A DNA stretch of 64,000 nucleotides, from contig JAXLWL010000005.1 in the NCBI GenBank assembly GCA_046328505.1, forward strand, positions 682,001-746,000, in the 5' to 3' direction. Every line of letters starts with the position of its first letter. The stretch's first letter is position 1. The notes below the pieces were generated by a model that saw only the letters and a list, made by a program, of their open reading frames with translations, was not told the DNA's origin and ran no database searches. Positions 22,645 through 30,574 of this stretch are shown in pieces. A program made the translations under genes and the position numbers. This stretch comes from JBDHWG01 sp046328505 (lineage in GTDB: Bacteria; Chloroflexota; Anaerolineae; Epilineales; JAHCIE01).

Positions 22645-22710
22645 AGTCTATGTGACCGCTGGGTCACTCGTAAACATAAAAATGTCATGCTGAGCGAAGC
22701 GAAGCATCCC
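22645..22710 (+). repeat. Dispersed repeat family B, copy 1
   Basis: These 66 nt recur at 50184-50249 with roughly a dozen substitutions, including the conserved AATGTCATGCTGAGCG and GAGCGAAGCATCCC. Here the repeat runs into a long hairpin. Confidence 0.7.
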
Positions 22711-22748
22711 TGGGAAACCGGGATGCTTCGCATTTCGCTCAGCATGAC
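22684..22748. repeat. Long inverted repeat (hairpin) of family B
   Basis: GTCATGCTGAGCGAA with the following GCGAAGCATCCC pairs with GGGATGCTTCGC and TTCGCTCAGCATGAC. The stem has about 27 bp with a 2-nt bulge and a 9-nt loop. It sits between the convergent DUF5107-TPR and PhnD-like genes and could terminate either transcript. Confidence 0.8.
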
Positions 22749-22759
22749 ACTGCAATGCT

Positions 22760-23578
22760 CTACCCCAACAAATCGACGGCGTGCTCCAGCGGCTGATACC
22801 CCTCCAGCCGCCCCTCGCGCCATGCCGTCAACCCCTCCATATCGAAGAGCGGTCGGACGTCGGGGTCATCATAGGACATACCCATCAGTAGCGCGCGGAA
22901 GCGCTCGACCATGTCGGCGGGCGCGGCCGGGCCGACGGTAAAGTTGCAGTGGTCGTAAGCGCCGGTCTCGGCCAGGACCCGCACTGCGCCGGGCGGGAAC
23001 ACCCCTTCGCTCTCGAACAGACGTAGGTTGCCCTGGATCATGCACGCCGCGTCGGCGTCGCCTGCCATGAGCGCTCGCGCTGCGTCCCGCTCGCCGCCGA
23101 CATGGTCGCCGTGCTTGCCGACGAGGACGTCGTGGCGCTGCACTGTGAAGTCGACGCCCGGGGTCAACCCCTGGTCGGCCAGGTACGCCAGGGGCAGTAA
23201 CGTCGCCTGGGGCGAGTCTGACGCGCCGACCGCCACTGTACGCCCGCGCAAGTCGGCGACCGTCTGGACGGGGCCATCGGCGCACACGACGATGACCGAA
23301 CGGAGGTCACAATCGGTGTCGCGCATAGCGATGGCACGTACTGCGACGCCCTGGGCGCGCGCCAACCGCTCTTCACGCACCCAGGCGAGGGGCGAGTTCC
23401 ACGCGATATCGATATGTCCCGCCAGGTTCGCGTCGACCTGGCGCTCGTAGTTGGAGTAGAGCACGTAGTCGAACGGCAGCCCGTGTCGAATGAAGTACTC
23501 CTTGAAGCCTTCCCAGATGGTGACGACCTTGGGGTCGTAGGCGACGGCGCCGAGCACCAGGGTGTCTTTGTCAGCCAT
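22760..23578 (-). CDS. PhnD/SsuA-type substrate-binding domain protein
   Basis: This 272-residue protein has the periplasmic-binding-protein II fold of the phosphonate/sulfonate class: VDANLAGHIDIAWNSPLAWVR, LRGRTVAVGASDSPQATLLPLAYL, and a GDADAACMIQGNLR hinge segment. The start at 23578 follows GGAGGCGGA; the longer frame lacks support. There is no signal peptide or lipobox, so a cytoplasmic protein or an unusual export route is implied. No permease or ATPase gene is adjacent. The start is 8 nt after the acyl-CoA dehydrogenase stop, so the pair is an operon. Confidence 0.8.
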   Translation of the reverse strand: MADKDTLVLGAVAYDPKVVTIWEGFKEYFIRHGLPFDYVLYSNYERQVDANLAGHIDIAWNSPLAWVREERLARAQGVAVRAIAMRDTDCDLRSVIVVCADGPVQTVADLRGRTVAVGASDSPQATLLPLAYLADQGLTPGVDFTVQRHDVLVGKHGDHVGGERDAARALMAGDADAACMIQGNLRLFESEGVFPPGAVRVLAETGAYDHCNFTVGPAAPADMVERFRALLMGMSYDDPDVRPLFDMEGLTAWREGRLEGYQPLEHAVDLLG

Positions 23579-23586
23579 TCCGCCTC

Positions 23587-24732
23587 CTAGAACAGCGGGA
23601 GGCCGCAGACGGCCTTGCCGATGAAGTCGTACAGCACGTCCGTTGTCGGCGCCATGATCGTCGCGGCCCGCGCATCGCGGAAGTGGCGCTCCACGCCGAC
23701 TTCCTTGCGGAACGCCGCGCCGCCGCAAACACGCATCGCCAGGTCCGTCACCTCGGTGGACGTCTCGGCCGCCGCGGCCTTGATTTCCAGGATGCGCAGC
23801 ATCGTGTCCGCCCGCCCAGTCTCCAGGGCATCCAGCGTATCCAGCAAGAGCGCGCGCACCATGTCCGTCTTGACGCGCATGCGCGCGATGTAGGCGCGGA
23901 TGGTCGGCAGGTCGGCGAGGTTCTGGCCAAGGTGCTGGAACCCGGTTCCGGCGACGTGGGCCGCCGCTTTTGTCGTCGCCGCTTCCATCATGCCCAGGCA
24001 GCAGCCCGCGCTCATAATCTGGAAGTACGGCAGGACGATGCCCATCATGATGTCGAAGCCGCCGCCGTCCGTCCCGAGCATCGCGCCCGACTCGACGACG
24101 ACGTTCTCAGCGATGATGGGGCTAGAGTGGTTGCCGCGCAGGCCCAGACCATCGAAGGCGCCGGCCACGCGCATGCCCGGCGTCGTGCTCGGGACAAGCC
24201 AGATGGTGCTGGCGCCATCGCCGGCCATCGGCCGGCTCGACCAGACGTAGCTGTCCACCTGCCCGGCGGACGTAACCCAGCTCTTGCGCGCATCCAGTCG
24301 GACGTGGCCGTTGCCGGGAACAGGCGCAGCGGTGCTTACGGGCGCCCAGAAGTGGCTGCGCGAGCCGGCTTCCGAGAACGCCAGCGACGAGGTATGACGC
24401 CCGGCGGCAATGGCCTCGCGCACGTCTCGCGGGCCGTGGGCTTCGATGACCGCCGTGGCGGCGTAGTGCATGCACAGCACCATCGACGTCGAGGCGCACG
24501 CCTGCGAGACGCGCTCCATGACGAGAGCCGCCGCGCGGTGCCCCTGCCCCATCCCCCCCACATCGGTCGCGCTGACCAGGCCGAGCAGCCCGGCCTCGCC
24601 CAGGGCACGCATCGCGGCGCTCGGAAATTCGCCGGTGCGGTCGATCTCTACTGCCAGGGGGCCGATGACATCGGTGACGATAGGCTCCAGCCGCTCGAGG
24701 TAGGTCGTATCGGATACGTTCGTTTGCGCCAT
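23587..24732 (-). CDS. Acyl-CoA dehydrogenase family flavoprotein
   Basis: This 381-residue protein shows the acyl-CoA dehydrogenase order: an N-terminal helical domain, a middle beta domain with SFDGLGLRGNHSSP-like and KSWVTSAGQVD strands, and a C-terminal helical bundle ending near RVCGGAAFRKEVGVERHFRDARA. The substrate is uncertain. The family also includes SfnB/DszC-type flavin monooxygenases, and the paired PhnD/SsuA-like gene makes a role in organosulfur, phosphonate or other xenobiotic oxidation worth considering. Confidence 0.85.
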   Translation of the reverse strand: MAQTNVSDTTYLERLEPIVTDVIGPLAVEIDRTGEFPSAAMRALGEAGLLGLVSATDVGGMGQGHRAAALVMERVSQACASTSMVLCMHYAATAVIEAHGPRDVREAIAAGRHTSSLAFSEAGSRSHFWAPVSTAAPVPGNGHVRLDARKSWVTSAGQVDSYVWSSRPMAGDGASTIWLVPSTTPGMRVAGAFDGLGLRGNHSSPIIAENVVVESGAMLGTDGGGFDIMMGIVLPYFQIMSAGCCLGMMEAATTKAAAHVAGTGFQHLGQNLADLPTIRAYIARMRVKTDMVRALLLDTLDALETGRADTMLRILEIKAAAAETSTEVTDLAMRVCGGAAFRKEVGVERHFRDARAATIMAPTTDVLYDFIGKAVCGLPLF

Positions 24733-24797
24733 GCTTGGTCTCCATTCGTTCGTGTGTATACGCTGTGACGTCGGCCGTGGTGGTTACTATGCGAGCT

Positions 24798-24827
24798 AAT
24801 GTACCCCGAACGCATGACGTATGTCAA
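24798..24827 (-). promoter_or_regulatory. Possible promoter of the acyl-CoA dehydrogenase/PhnD-like pair
   Basis: Read on the minus strand, TTGACA (24822-24827) and TACATT (24798-24803) are 18 bp apart. They lie about 65 bp upstream of the acyl-CoA dehydrogenase start. Confidence 0.45.
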
Positions 24828-25054
24828 TGGCTTCTGCCGCCTCCGCGCGGGATTCCGGGAATTTGTAACACTACTGTAAGAAGCGAAAGATTGTGGAAGC
24901 GGCTGGCTGCGCACCGAAGCATTATGAATCCCTCACCGATGCCGCCTCATCTTAAGGTCCTACGCTCGGCTTGCTACACGCGCGCGGCATCTTGGCGTAT
25001 ACTAATCTCCCTGCGAGCATGACTGCGCTCGATGCCGACACAAGGATGGCGCCT

Positions 25055-26572
25055 ATGCAGCGACAGGTAGGAACCGACGAGCACCCGCTGGATATCAGCG
25101 ACCCCGCGCGCATCCGAGCGCTTGGCGCCGTCCTGCGCCGCCACAACTACACGCCTGACGGGTTGCGCGAGGCGCTCGGCGAGGAGGAGGGCGCGCCCTT
25201 CCGGCGCGTCGAGATCCCGATCTACCTGCGACGGCTCGGCGATGCTCCCTTGCACAACCTCATTCGCCTCTTCCTGCTCGGCGTGCCGGTCGAGCCGGAG
25301 ACTCTCGCGGAAGCTCTCGCGCCGCTCACACCGGAGGATCTCGTCGCCCTCGGACTGGCCGAAGCCAGCGGGAGCAGACTCGTCTCGCCCTATCGGCTCA
25401 TGGTCTTTCGCGACCTCTACCTGGTGTGCGACCGCTACCTCGTGGGCGCCGCCCTGCGCCCCGACCACGTCACCGGCGTCAACAATAGCTCCATCACGCT
25501 GGCGACGCTCACCGTTCGGCAGCCGGGTCGGGCGCTCGACCTGGGCACCGGCTGCGGGGTGCAGGCGCTCCTCGCCAGCCGCCACTGCGACGAGGTCATC
25601 GCGACCGACGTCAGCGCCCGCGCCCTCAACATGACCGCGTTCAACGCCGCGCTCAATGGCGTCTCGAATGTCGCGTGCCGCCTGGGCAGCCTGTTCGAGC
25701 CGGTGGAGGGCGAGCAGTTCGACCTCATCACCTGCAACCCGCCGTACGTCATCTCCCCGCGCAACGACTATATCTTCCGCGACGCGGGGTTGCGCGGCGA
25801 CGCTGTCAGCCGATTGGTCGTCGAGCGCGCCGGACAATATCTGCGCCCCGGCGGCTACGCGACGGTGCTATGCGACTGGGTGCACGCGCCGCAGGCGGAC
25901 TGGTCCGCGCCGCTCGTCGAGTGGGTGGCCGACTCGGGCTGCGACGCCCTGCTGCTGCGCCACCACACCGCGACGCCGCTGGACTACGCCGCGACCTGGA
26001 TTCGGCAGCCGCTCCCCGAGGATGAGGCGGCGATGGAACGCCTGCTGGACGAGTGGCTGGCCTACTACGCCGAGCTAGGCATCCAGGCCATCAGTGGCGG
26101 CGCGGTCGTCATGCGGCGCTCCGACCCGCCGAACTGGGTCTACGCCGAGTCTCTGCCCCGGGATAGCACCGGCTCGGCGAGCGATCACTTGCAGCAGATG
26201 TTCGCGGCGCAGGACTACCTTCGCCGCCTGCCCGACGCCGACGCGCTGCTCGACGCGGTGCTGGCGCCGACAGAGGGGCGGCTGCATCAAACCCTGCTCT
26301 ATGACGGTGGCGCGTGGCAGGTCGAAGGCATGTATGCCGAGATGGCGCGCGGACTGCGGTTCGAAGGACCGCTGGACGAGCTGGCGCTGCGCCTGCTGAT
26401 GGCGTTCGACGGTGAGCGGCAGCTTGGCCCACTCATCGTGCAGGCCGCGCGCGAAACCGGCCAGGACCCGAACGAGATCGTCCGCGACGCCCTCGACGTC
26501 GTGCGCCGCTGGCTCGGACTCGGGATGGTCGCGCCTGTCAACGAAAGCGACGAATCGTTCCAGTCAAGCTAA
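25055..26572 (+). CDS. Class I SAM-dependent methyltransferase (DUF7059/HemK-like)
   Basis: The product is about 505 residues. An N-terminal helical domain (IRALGAVLRRHNYTPDGLREAL) precedes a Rossmann methyltransferase core with LDLGTGCGVQALLAS (motif I) and CNPPYVISP, the NPPY motif of amino-methylating enzymes such as HemK/PrmC. A C-terminal winged-helix-like region follows. This layout matches DUF7059-type methyltransferases. Earlier in-frame starts at 25019 and 25046 exist. I chose 25055 because of the AAGG at 25042-25045 and a TATACT -10-like box at 24998-25003 that would leave almost no leader for 25019. The protein or nucleic-acid substrate is unknown. Confidence 0.8.
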   Translation: MQRQVGTDEHPLDISDPARIRALGAVLRRHNYTPDGLREALGEEEGAPFRRVEIPIYLRRLGDAPLHNLIRLFLLGVPVEPETLAEALAPLTPEDLVALGLAEASGSRLVSPYRLMVFRDLYLVCDRYLVGAALRPDHVTGVNNSSITLATLTVRQPGRALDLGTGCGVQALLASRHCDEVIATDVSARALNMTAFNAALNGVSNVACRLGSLFEPVEGEQFDLITCNPPYVISPRNDYIFRDAGLRGDAVSRLVVERAGQYLRPGGYATVLCDWVHAPQADWSAPLVEWVADSGCDALLLRHHTATPLDYAATWIRQPLPEDEAAMERLLDEWLAYYAELGIQAISGGAVVMRRSDPPNWVYAESLPRDSTGSASDHLQQMFAAQDYLRRLPDADALLDAVLAPTEGRLHQTLLYDGGAWQVEGMYAEMARGLRFEGPLDELALRLLMAFDGERQLGPLIVQAARETGQDPNEIVRDALDVVRRWLGLGMVAPVNESDESFQSS

Positions 26573-26730
26573 AAGCCGTAACCGTAGGCTCGCGCTGCTC
26601 GTCTTATCTACGTAGCCACACTCGGCCGCTCTCCCCGCTTCCCGGCTACTCCCCTTTTCGGAAAGTCGCCCACATCCTCGACCGTCCTGTTTAGTAGGTC
26701 AACCGAATCGCGTATCACTCAGGAGGTTCC

Positions 26731-27273
26731 ATGGAAGGGAGTTACGGAGTCGCCCGGCGTAGTCTGTTGCGCCGGGGTCTGCTGTTGTTGGGCGCCCTTG
26801 CCGGCGGACGAGCGCTGATTGGGAGCGTCGCTGAAGCGGCGCACGCCCCGCCACCTGTCCCATCCAACGCGGCCACGTTCACGCTCGGCGGGCGTCATCT
26901 GATGCTGCGGAGCGCCGAGGGGCAGGCTGCGTGGCCGCGCGTCGGCGACCGGCTCGGGGTGTCCGGGGAGCTGGTTGGAAGTGATGGGGTCAAGCGCGGC
27001 GAGTTCTATGCCGCCGCGGTCTGCATGCACACGCCGTTCGGCGACAGCCCCTTCGGCGCGACCACGCTGGATATGCAGACATTCAACCTGGCTGACGGCT
27101 CGCTGGTCGGGATGGGGACCGGGCAGCTTGTCGACGAAACGGCGGCGGTCTATGCCATTGTCGGCGGCACCGGCCAGTACCTGGGCGCGCGGGGCAGCTA
27201 TGTCGCGCGGCAGAAGCCCTACGGTCTGGGCGGCGATGGAACGGCTGAGTTCACCTTCACATTGTTGGCGTGA
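26731..27273 (+). CDS. Tat-exported dirigent/allene-oxide-cyclase-like barrel protein
   Basis: This 180-residue protein begins with a Tat-type signal (RRSLLRRG, then a hydrophobic LLLLGALAGG stretch and AEAAHA before mature sequence). The mature part resembles the allene oxide cyclase/dirigent barrel, with YAIVGGTGQYLGARGSY near the C-terminus. These barrels in bacteria have no settled function. The start follows AGGAGGTTCC. The next gene (Hcp family) begins 15 nt downstream, so the two are probably coexpressed. Confidence 0.75.
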   Translation: MEGSYGVARRSLLRRGLLLLGALAGGRALIGSVAEAAHAPPPVPSNAATFTLGGRHLMLRSAEGQAAWPRVGDRLGVSGELVGSDGVKRGEFYAAAVCMHTPFGDSPFGATTLDMQTFNLADGSLVGMGTGQLVDETAAVYAIVGGTGQYLGARGSYVARQKPYGLGGDGTAEFTFTLLA

Positions 27274-27288
27274 CGAAGGAGGCTACCC

Positions 27289-27777
27289 ATGGCAGTGGAC
27301 ATGTTCCTGAAACTGACGGGTATCGACGGGGAAAGTCAGGATGCGAAGCACAAGGACGAGATCGAGGTTCTCTCGTACAGCTTCGGCGTCACCAATCCCG
27401 GCACCATGCAGCGCGGCGGGAGTGGTGGGGGATCGAGCAAGAGCAACGTCCAGGACTTCACCATCAGCAAGAACCTTGACAAGGCCAGCCCCAAGCTCTT
27501 CCTGGCCTGCGCCTCCGGCCAGCATATTCAGAATGCCACTCTCACGGTACGCAAGGCCGGCGAGGCTCGGGTCGAGTTTCTCATGATCAAGCTGAGCGAC
27601 GTGCTGGTCAGCAGCTATCAACACGGGGTGGCGCAGAGCACTGAAAACGCCGTGGACCACGTGTCGTTCAACTTCGCCAAGGTGGAGATCGACTACTCTC
27701 CGCAGTCTGCGACGGGCGCTGTTTCCTCGCCGGTGACTGCTTGCTGGGACATCCGCGAAAACCACTCCTGCGGCTAG
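27289..27777 (+). CDS. Hcp-family (type VI tube protein-like) protein
   Basis: This 162-residue protein matches the Hcp1 family: DMFLKLTGIDGES at the N-terminus, IEVLSYSFGVTNPG, SPKLFLACASGQHI and VDHVSFNFAKVEIDY. In Proteobacteria, Hcp rings form the type VI secretion tube. No other type VI gene is present in the window. Orphan Hcp-like proteins occur in other phyla, and their function is unknown. It shares an operon with a Tat-exported barrel protein, so an extracytoplasmic partner is possible, although this protein has no signal peptide. Confidence 0.85.
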   Translation: MAVDMFLKLTGIDGESQDAKHKDEIEVLSYSFGVTNPGTMQRGGSGGGSSKSNVQDFTISKNLDKASPKLFLACASGQHIQNATLTVRKAGEARVEFLMIKLSDVLVSSYQHGVAQSTENAVDHVSFNFAKVEIDYSPQSATGAVSSPVTACWDIRENHSCG

Positions 27778-27816
27778 GAGACGGTTCCGCCCGCAGTTTT
27801 GCCCTCCACCAATCGA

Positions 27817-27847
27817 AAGGGGTCTCGCTCAAGTGGCGAGGCCCCTT
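27817..27847. terminator. Hairpin between convergent genes
   Basis: AAGGGGTCTCGC and GCGAGGCCCCTT form a 12-bp stem with one G-U-type mismatch and a 7-nt loop. There is no T tract. It separates the Hcp gene from the converging hepT gene and could end either transcript. Confidence 0.5.
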
Positions 27848-27882
27848 AATGACGCGACTCGACAATGACTTGCAAGGTAATT

Positions 27883-28320
27883 CTAAGCCGAGACGTCCGC
27901 CCCACGCCCTGCCAGGTAATCGCCGACATACTTTGAGTATAGCTCCAGGTCGCCAACGTTGTTTTGCAGGTAGTCGTAGACCTTTCGGGGGTCGACCTGA
28001 AGGTACAGATGAACCAGCACGTTTCGGAACTGAGCCATATAGCTCAGCCGTCGCCCCAAGTCTACGGGCAGGACACCGATCTCGGCAAGAGCAGGGAAGA
28101 GATCACGATAGGCCTCCGGTACATTGACTGACTGTTCGGCCAGGATGATAGAGCTAATGTCCAGAGCCGCTTGAATCGCGACCTGGAAGTCCCGTTCAGC
28201 TGCTGCGTAGATAACGTGCTCACTCATGAACTCCTCATACGTCAGAGTCTGAAGCTCCTTTAAGGCGTTCACGGAGTTGGCGATAGCGCTCAAGCGCGCC
28301 ACGATGGGGGTTGTATCCAT
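27883..28320 (-). CDS. hepT: HepT-type HEPN ribonuclease toxin
   Basis: This 145-residue HEPN-domain protein carries the RNVLVHLY motif near residue 100, which is exactly Rx4HxY, the catalytic and AMPylation motif of HepT toxins. HepT is a ribonuclease silenced by its partner MntA, which adds AMP to the tyrosine. Its start lies 86 nt inside the 3' end of the upstream nucleotidyltransferase gene, in another frame, giving strict coupling. It is the last gene of the islet operon. Confidence 0.88.
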   Translation of the reverse strand: MDTTPIVARLSAIANSVNALKELQTLTYEEFMSEHVIYAAAERDFQVAIQAALDISSIILAEQSVNVPEAYRDLFPALAEIGVLPVDLGRRLSYMAQFRNVLVHLYLQVDPRKVYDYLQNNVGDLELYSKYVGDYLAGRGADVSA

Positions 28321-28765
28321 TTAGCAGCTCCCCTCTGCGCGCCCGTTCCAGGATGGCGTGCTCATGTCGCTCAATGACAGGCTTGAAGTCCAGGTACATT
28401 ATCACCGTGCGCGCCGTGAATTGAACTCTGGCATCCTCATCGGAACAGAACACCAGGATGCCGTCGCGAAGCACCCGGTAGGCCAGCGCGAGGGGCGCCT
28501 GATTGAGGACAACGATGTCGACTTCGTCGTGCTCCACGGCCCGGCCTAGCTCGTCCATTAACTGGAGCTGCGTGTCAAGGTAGCGGTCTTCGGGCAGCGC
28601 CTTGTCAAACAGCACGGCGAAATCGACATCGGAGAGCGGCCCCGCCTGACCGCGCGCCTGGGAACCAAACAGATACGCGACCAGCACGTGGCCGACCGAG
28701 GCGAAAACGCGCTCGATCGCACTGTGATGGATTGCGAGACCAAGCTCCTCACCCTTCTTAAGCAT
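28235..28765 (-). CDS. mntA: MntA-type nucleotidyltransferase antitoxin
   Basis: This 176-residue minimal nucleotidyltransferase has AYLFGSQARG followed by SDVDFAVL, which is exactly the GSx10DxD motif of MntA antitoxins. The third acidic residue lies in the VDIVVLNQ strand. MntA oligo-AMPylates the HepT tyrosine. The C-terminal segment is long for the family and overlaps hepT by 86 nt. The start is 24 nt after the stop of the ATPase-HEPN remnant, so all three genes were once one transcript. Confidence 0.88.
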   Translation of the reverse strand: MLKKGEELGLAIHHSAIERVFASVGHVLVAYLFGSQARGQAGPLSDVDFAVLFDKALPEDRYLDTQLQLMDELGRAVEHDEVDIVVLNQAPLALAYRVLRDGILVFCSDEDARVQFTARTVIMYLDFKPVIERHEHAILERARRGELLNGYNPHRGALERYRQLRERLKGASDSDV

Positions 28766-28789
28766 TAAACTCTGCGTATCTCCTGGACA

Positions 28790-29009
28790 CTAAGATATGA
28801 ACTCACCAATCTGTTCCTCAAGTGCGTTGATGCTCAAACGAAAAAACGTCAGTTCCTCCATGCTTATGTTGGTGGCGTGGGCGTCTGCCCGGTATTTGTT
28901 GACTGTCTCCATTCGACGACTGAACACATTCTGGTCGGGGCCAAAAATATGGCGAAATGTATCCCAGTGTTTGTTGATGATCTTGCGAAGGTCCTCGAAG
29001 TAAAGATCT
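28790..29009 (-). pseudogene. 3' remnant of an ATPase-HEPN gene
   Basis: This frame (from DLYFEDLRKI to LEEQIGEFIS) is the C-terminal end of a protein cut by the IS4-family insertion. An apparent start 17 nt further upstream (MCQATR) is encoded by the element's terminal repeat and is an artefact of insertion. Removing the element and one copy of the 10-bp target duplication restores the frame exactly to the 30351-30507 segment. The part NVFSRRMETVNKYRADAHA resembles a Swt1/AbiV-like HEPN domain, with RADAH as the likely active-site Arg-His pair. Confidence 0.75.
29000..29009. repeat. Target-site duplication, left copy
   Basis: GTAAAGATCT here is identical to 30341-30350 on the other side of the IS4-family element. 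Confidence 0.95.
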
Positions 29010-30340
29010 CTTGTTGCCTGACACATTCCCGTAAGTCACGATGGACACAGCGAGCCAGGAGGTGGCAAAGACCACTCAGCCCACCTGGGCGCCTGGCGAC
29101 GCGCACCGGGTAGAACGACTGGCTCAGGATCAGGGCCGCTCGTTAAGAGTGTTAATGAGCGGAGCACGCTGGCAGCACAGCCAACGTTGCGTCGTAGCCA
29201 GCGCCAACCGATCTGGAAGTAACTCAACCCGCGCCGCCAGTGACCGTCCACGCTCGGACGCTCGCCGAGATCCACGACGTAAGTGCCGAGCGAGACGAGA
29301 TGGAGGGTGGCCACGGCCATGACCAACAGCAGCCGCTCGACGCTGGTCGGGTCAGCGAGTTCACAGTCTTCGAGTTGGAAACCGCCCGATTTGTCGTCGC
29401 GGAACGCCTCATCGATATCCATCCTGAGGCTGTAATCGTCCAGGGTGGTCAAGTCCGCCGGTTCGTCAGTGGCAATGTACCACGGCTCGGTCTTGGCTCC
29501 GTCGGCCCACGCCAAGGCGATGTCGAGCGGGCCGTAGCGCTCATTGCCCAGATGAACCTGGTGCAGGAAGCCCGCCTGGCCGCGCTGAATGCCCAGGTCG
29601 GCCAGAGGCAGGACGCGACGGTCTGGCAGCCAAACGTACTGCGTGCCTTGTAGCCGTAGCCGAAAGTGCCAATGGCGATGGTCGCGACAGAACTGCATGA
29701 TCTCGGTGGTGCGAAAGCCTTTGTCCCCCAACAGCACCACCTCAGCGTTGGCGGGCAGCAACGTCAAGAGGTGTTCCAGCAACGGCTGGTAGCTGGCGTA
29801 AGCCAGCATGACGCTCTTGCGGTCGTAGACCTGCCAGACCAACGGGATCGCGCGGCCGCGATACACCAACGCCAAGCGGCAGATCACCAAACGGCCGGCC
29901 AGGCTGGTGGTGTCGATGGCGATGTAGAGGATCTGACCCGCCCAGCCGTTGAGCGCATGACGGATGAGGCCGTCATAGTAGGCACGCACCTTAACATGCG
30001 TGTTGGTCAAGAAGCGTTGGACGCGCCGCTCACGGCTGGCGGCCTTCGCCGCCGAGACAATGGCGTTAGCCAGGTAGGGCACGTTGATGGTCTGCTCCAA
30101 CAGCAAGCCCACGACGAGCCAGGCGAAAACCTTCTGGCGACGCAGGTCTTCTCTGGGGTTGGCTGTACGGGCCTGCTCAAGGATGGTAGAATACAGGGCG
30201 AGGCTATCAGACATGGCGACCCTCCGCGTAGGTTTTGGTTGGCACCTCGACTCTACTCGAAAATCGCCGGCTCTGGTAGTCTCACTTGTTAATGTGCTTC
30301 GATGTCACGAGTGCCTCATAGGAATGTGTCAGGCAACAAG
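29010..30340 (-). mobile_element. IS4-family insertion sequence, complete
   Basis: The element is 1,331 bp and bounded by perfect 20-bp terminal inverted repeats (29010-29029 and 30321-30340, CTTGTTGCCTGACACATTCC). A perfect 10-bp target duplication flanks it. Both features are typical of the IS4 family. It carries one transposase gene on the minus strand and is inserted in the HEPN-coding part of the islet's first gene. The perfect ends and target copies suggest a recent insertion. Confidence 0.95.
29036..30214 (-). CDS. IS4-family transposase
   Basis: This 392-residue DDE transposase has the first catalytic Asp in YIAIDTTSLAG and the second in VVLLGDKGFR. The C-terminal YREK-type block reads YSLRMDIDEAFRDDKSGG. 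In canonical members the position before EAFRD is Glu (the third catalytic residue, spaced x6 before Lys). Here it is Asp (GAT), a one-base change from GAG or GAA. Otherwise the frame is intact. The copy may be impaired or inactive, or the subgroup may tolerate Asp. Confidence 0.9.
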   Translation of the reverse strand: MSDSLALYSTILEQARTANPREDLRRQKVFAWLVVGLLLEQTINVPYLANAIVSAAKAASRERRVQRFLTNTHVKVRAYYDGLIRHALNGWAGQILYIAIDTTSLAGRLVICRLALVYRGRAIPLVWQVYDRKSVMLAYASYQPLLEHLLTLLPANAEVVLLGDKGFRTTEIMQFCRDHRHWHFRLRLQGTQYVWLPDRRVLPLADLGIQRGQAGFLHQVHLGNERYGPLDIALAWADGAKTEPWYIATDEPADLTTLDDYSLRMDIDEAFRDDKSGGFQLEDCELADPTSVERLLLVMAVATLHLVSLGTYVVDLGERPSVDGHWRRGLSYFQIGWRWLRRNVGCAASVLRSLTLLTSGPDPEPVVLPGARRQAPRWAEWSLPPPGSLCPS

Positions 30341-30350
30341 GTAAAGATCT
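30341..30350. repeat. Target-site duplication, right copy
   Basis: GTAAAGATCT is identical to 29000-29009. Confidence 0.95.
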
Positions 30351-30507
30351 ACCGTATTTGTATCAAAAAGAGTTTCGTATGAATAAGCCTTGTATTTCTC
30401 ACATCTGGGTTCTCCAAGAATGTCGAGGACGAAGCTGGTAGCAACTGCTTTTCCATAACGAGCATGCAACTGACTGCGAACGATTCGCCGAAGCTTTGGC
30501 TTACACT
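30351..30507 (-). pseudogene. Middle remnant of the ATPase-HEPN gene, stranded between two IS elements
   Basis: Read on the minus strand, this short segment encodes CKPKLRRIVRSQLHARYGK and continues through AVATSFVLDILGEP and CEKYKAYSYETLFDTNTV. It is in frame with the downstream remnant once the IS4-family element is removed. It is also in frame with the upstream ATPase once the IS3-family element is removed, apart from a stop codon created at that junction. It has no start of its own and is therefore a dead fragment. Confidence 0.65.
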
Positions 30508-30574
30508 TGGTCCCAAATGCAAGACCACGAAACGGTCAAAATAAGGTGAAGGACTCAATGAACGACATACCCAT

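Noticed and set aside
28790..29026. An independent 78-residue gene starting MCQATR
   Set aside because: The first residues come from the IS4-family terminal repeat; the rest is the C-terminus of the interrupted gene.
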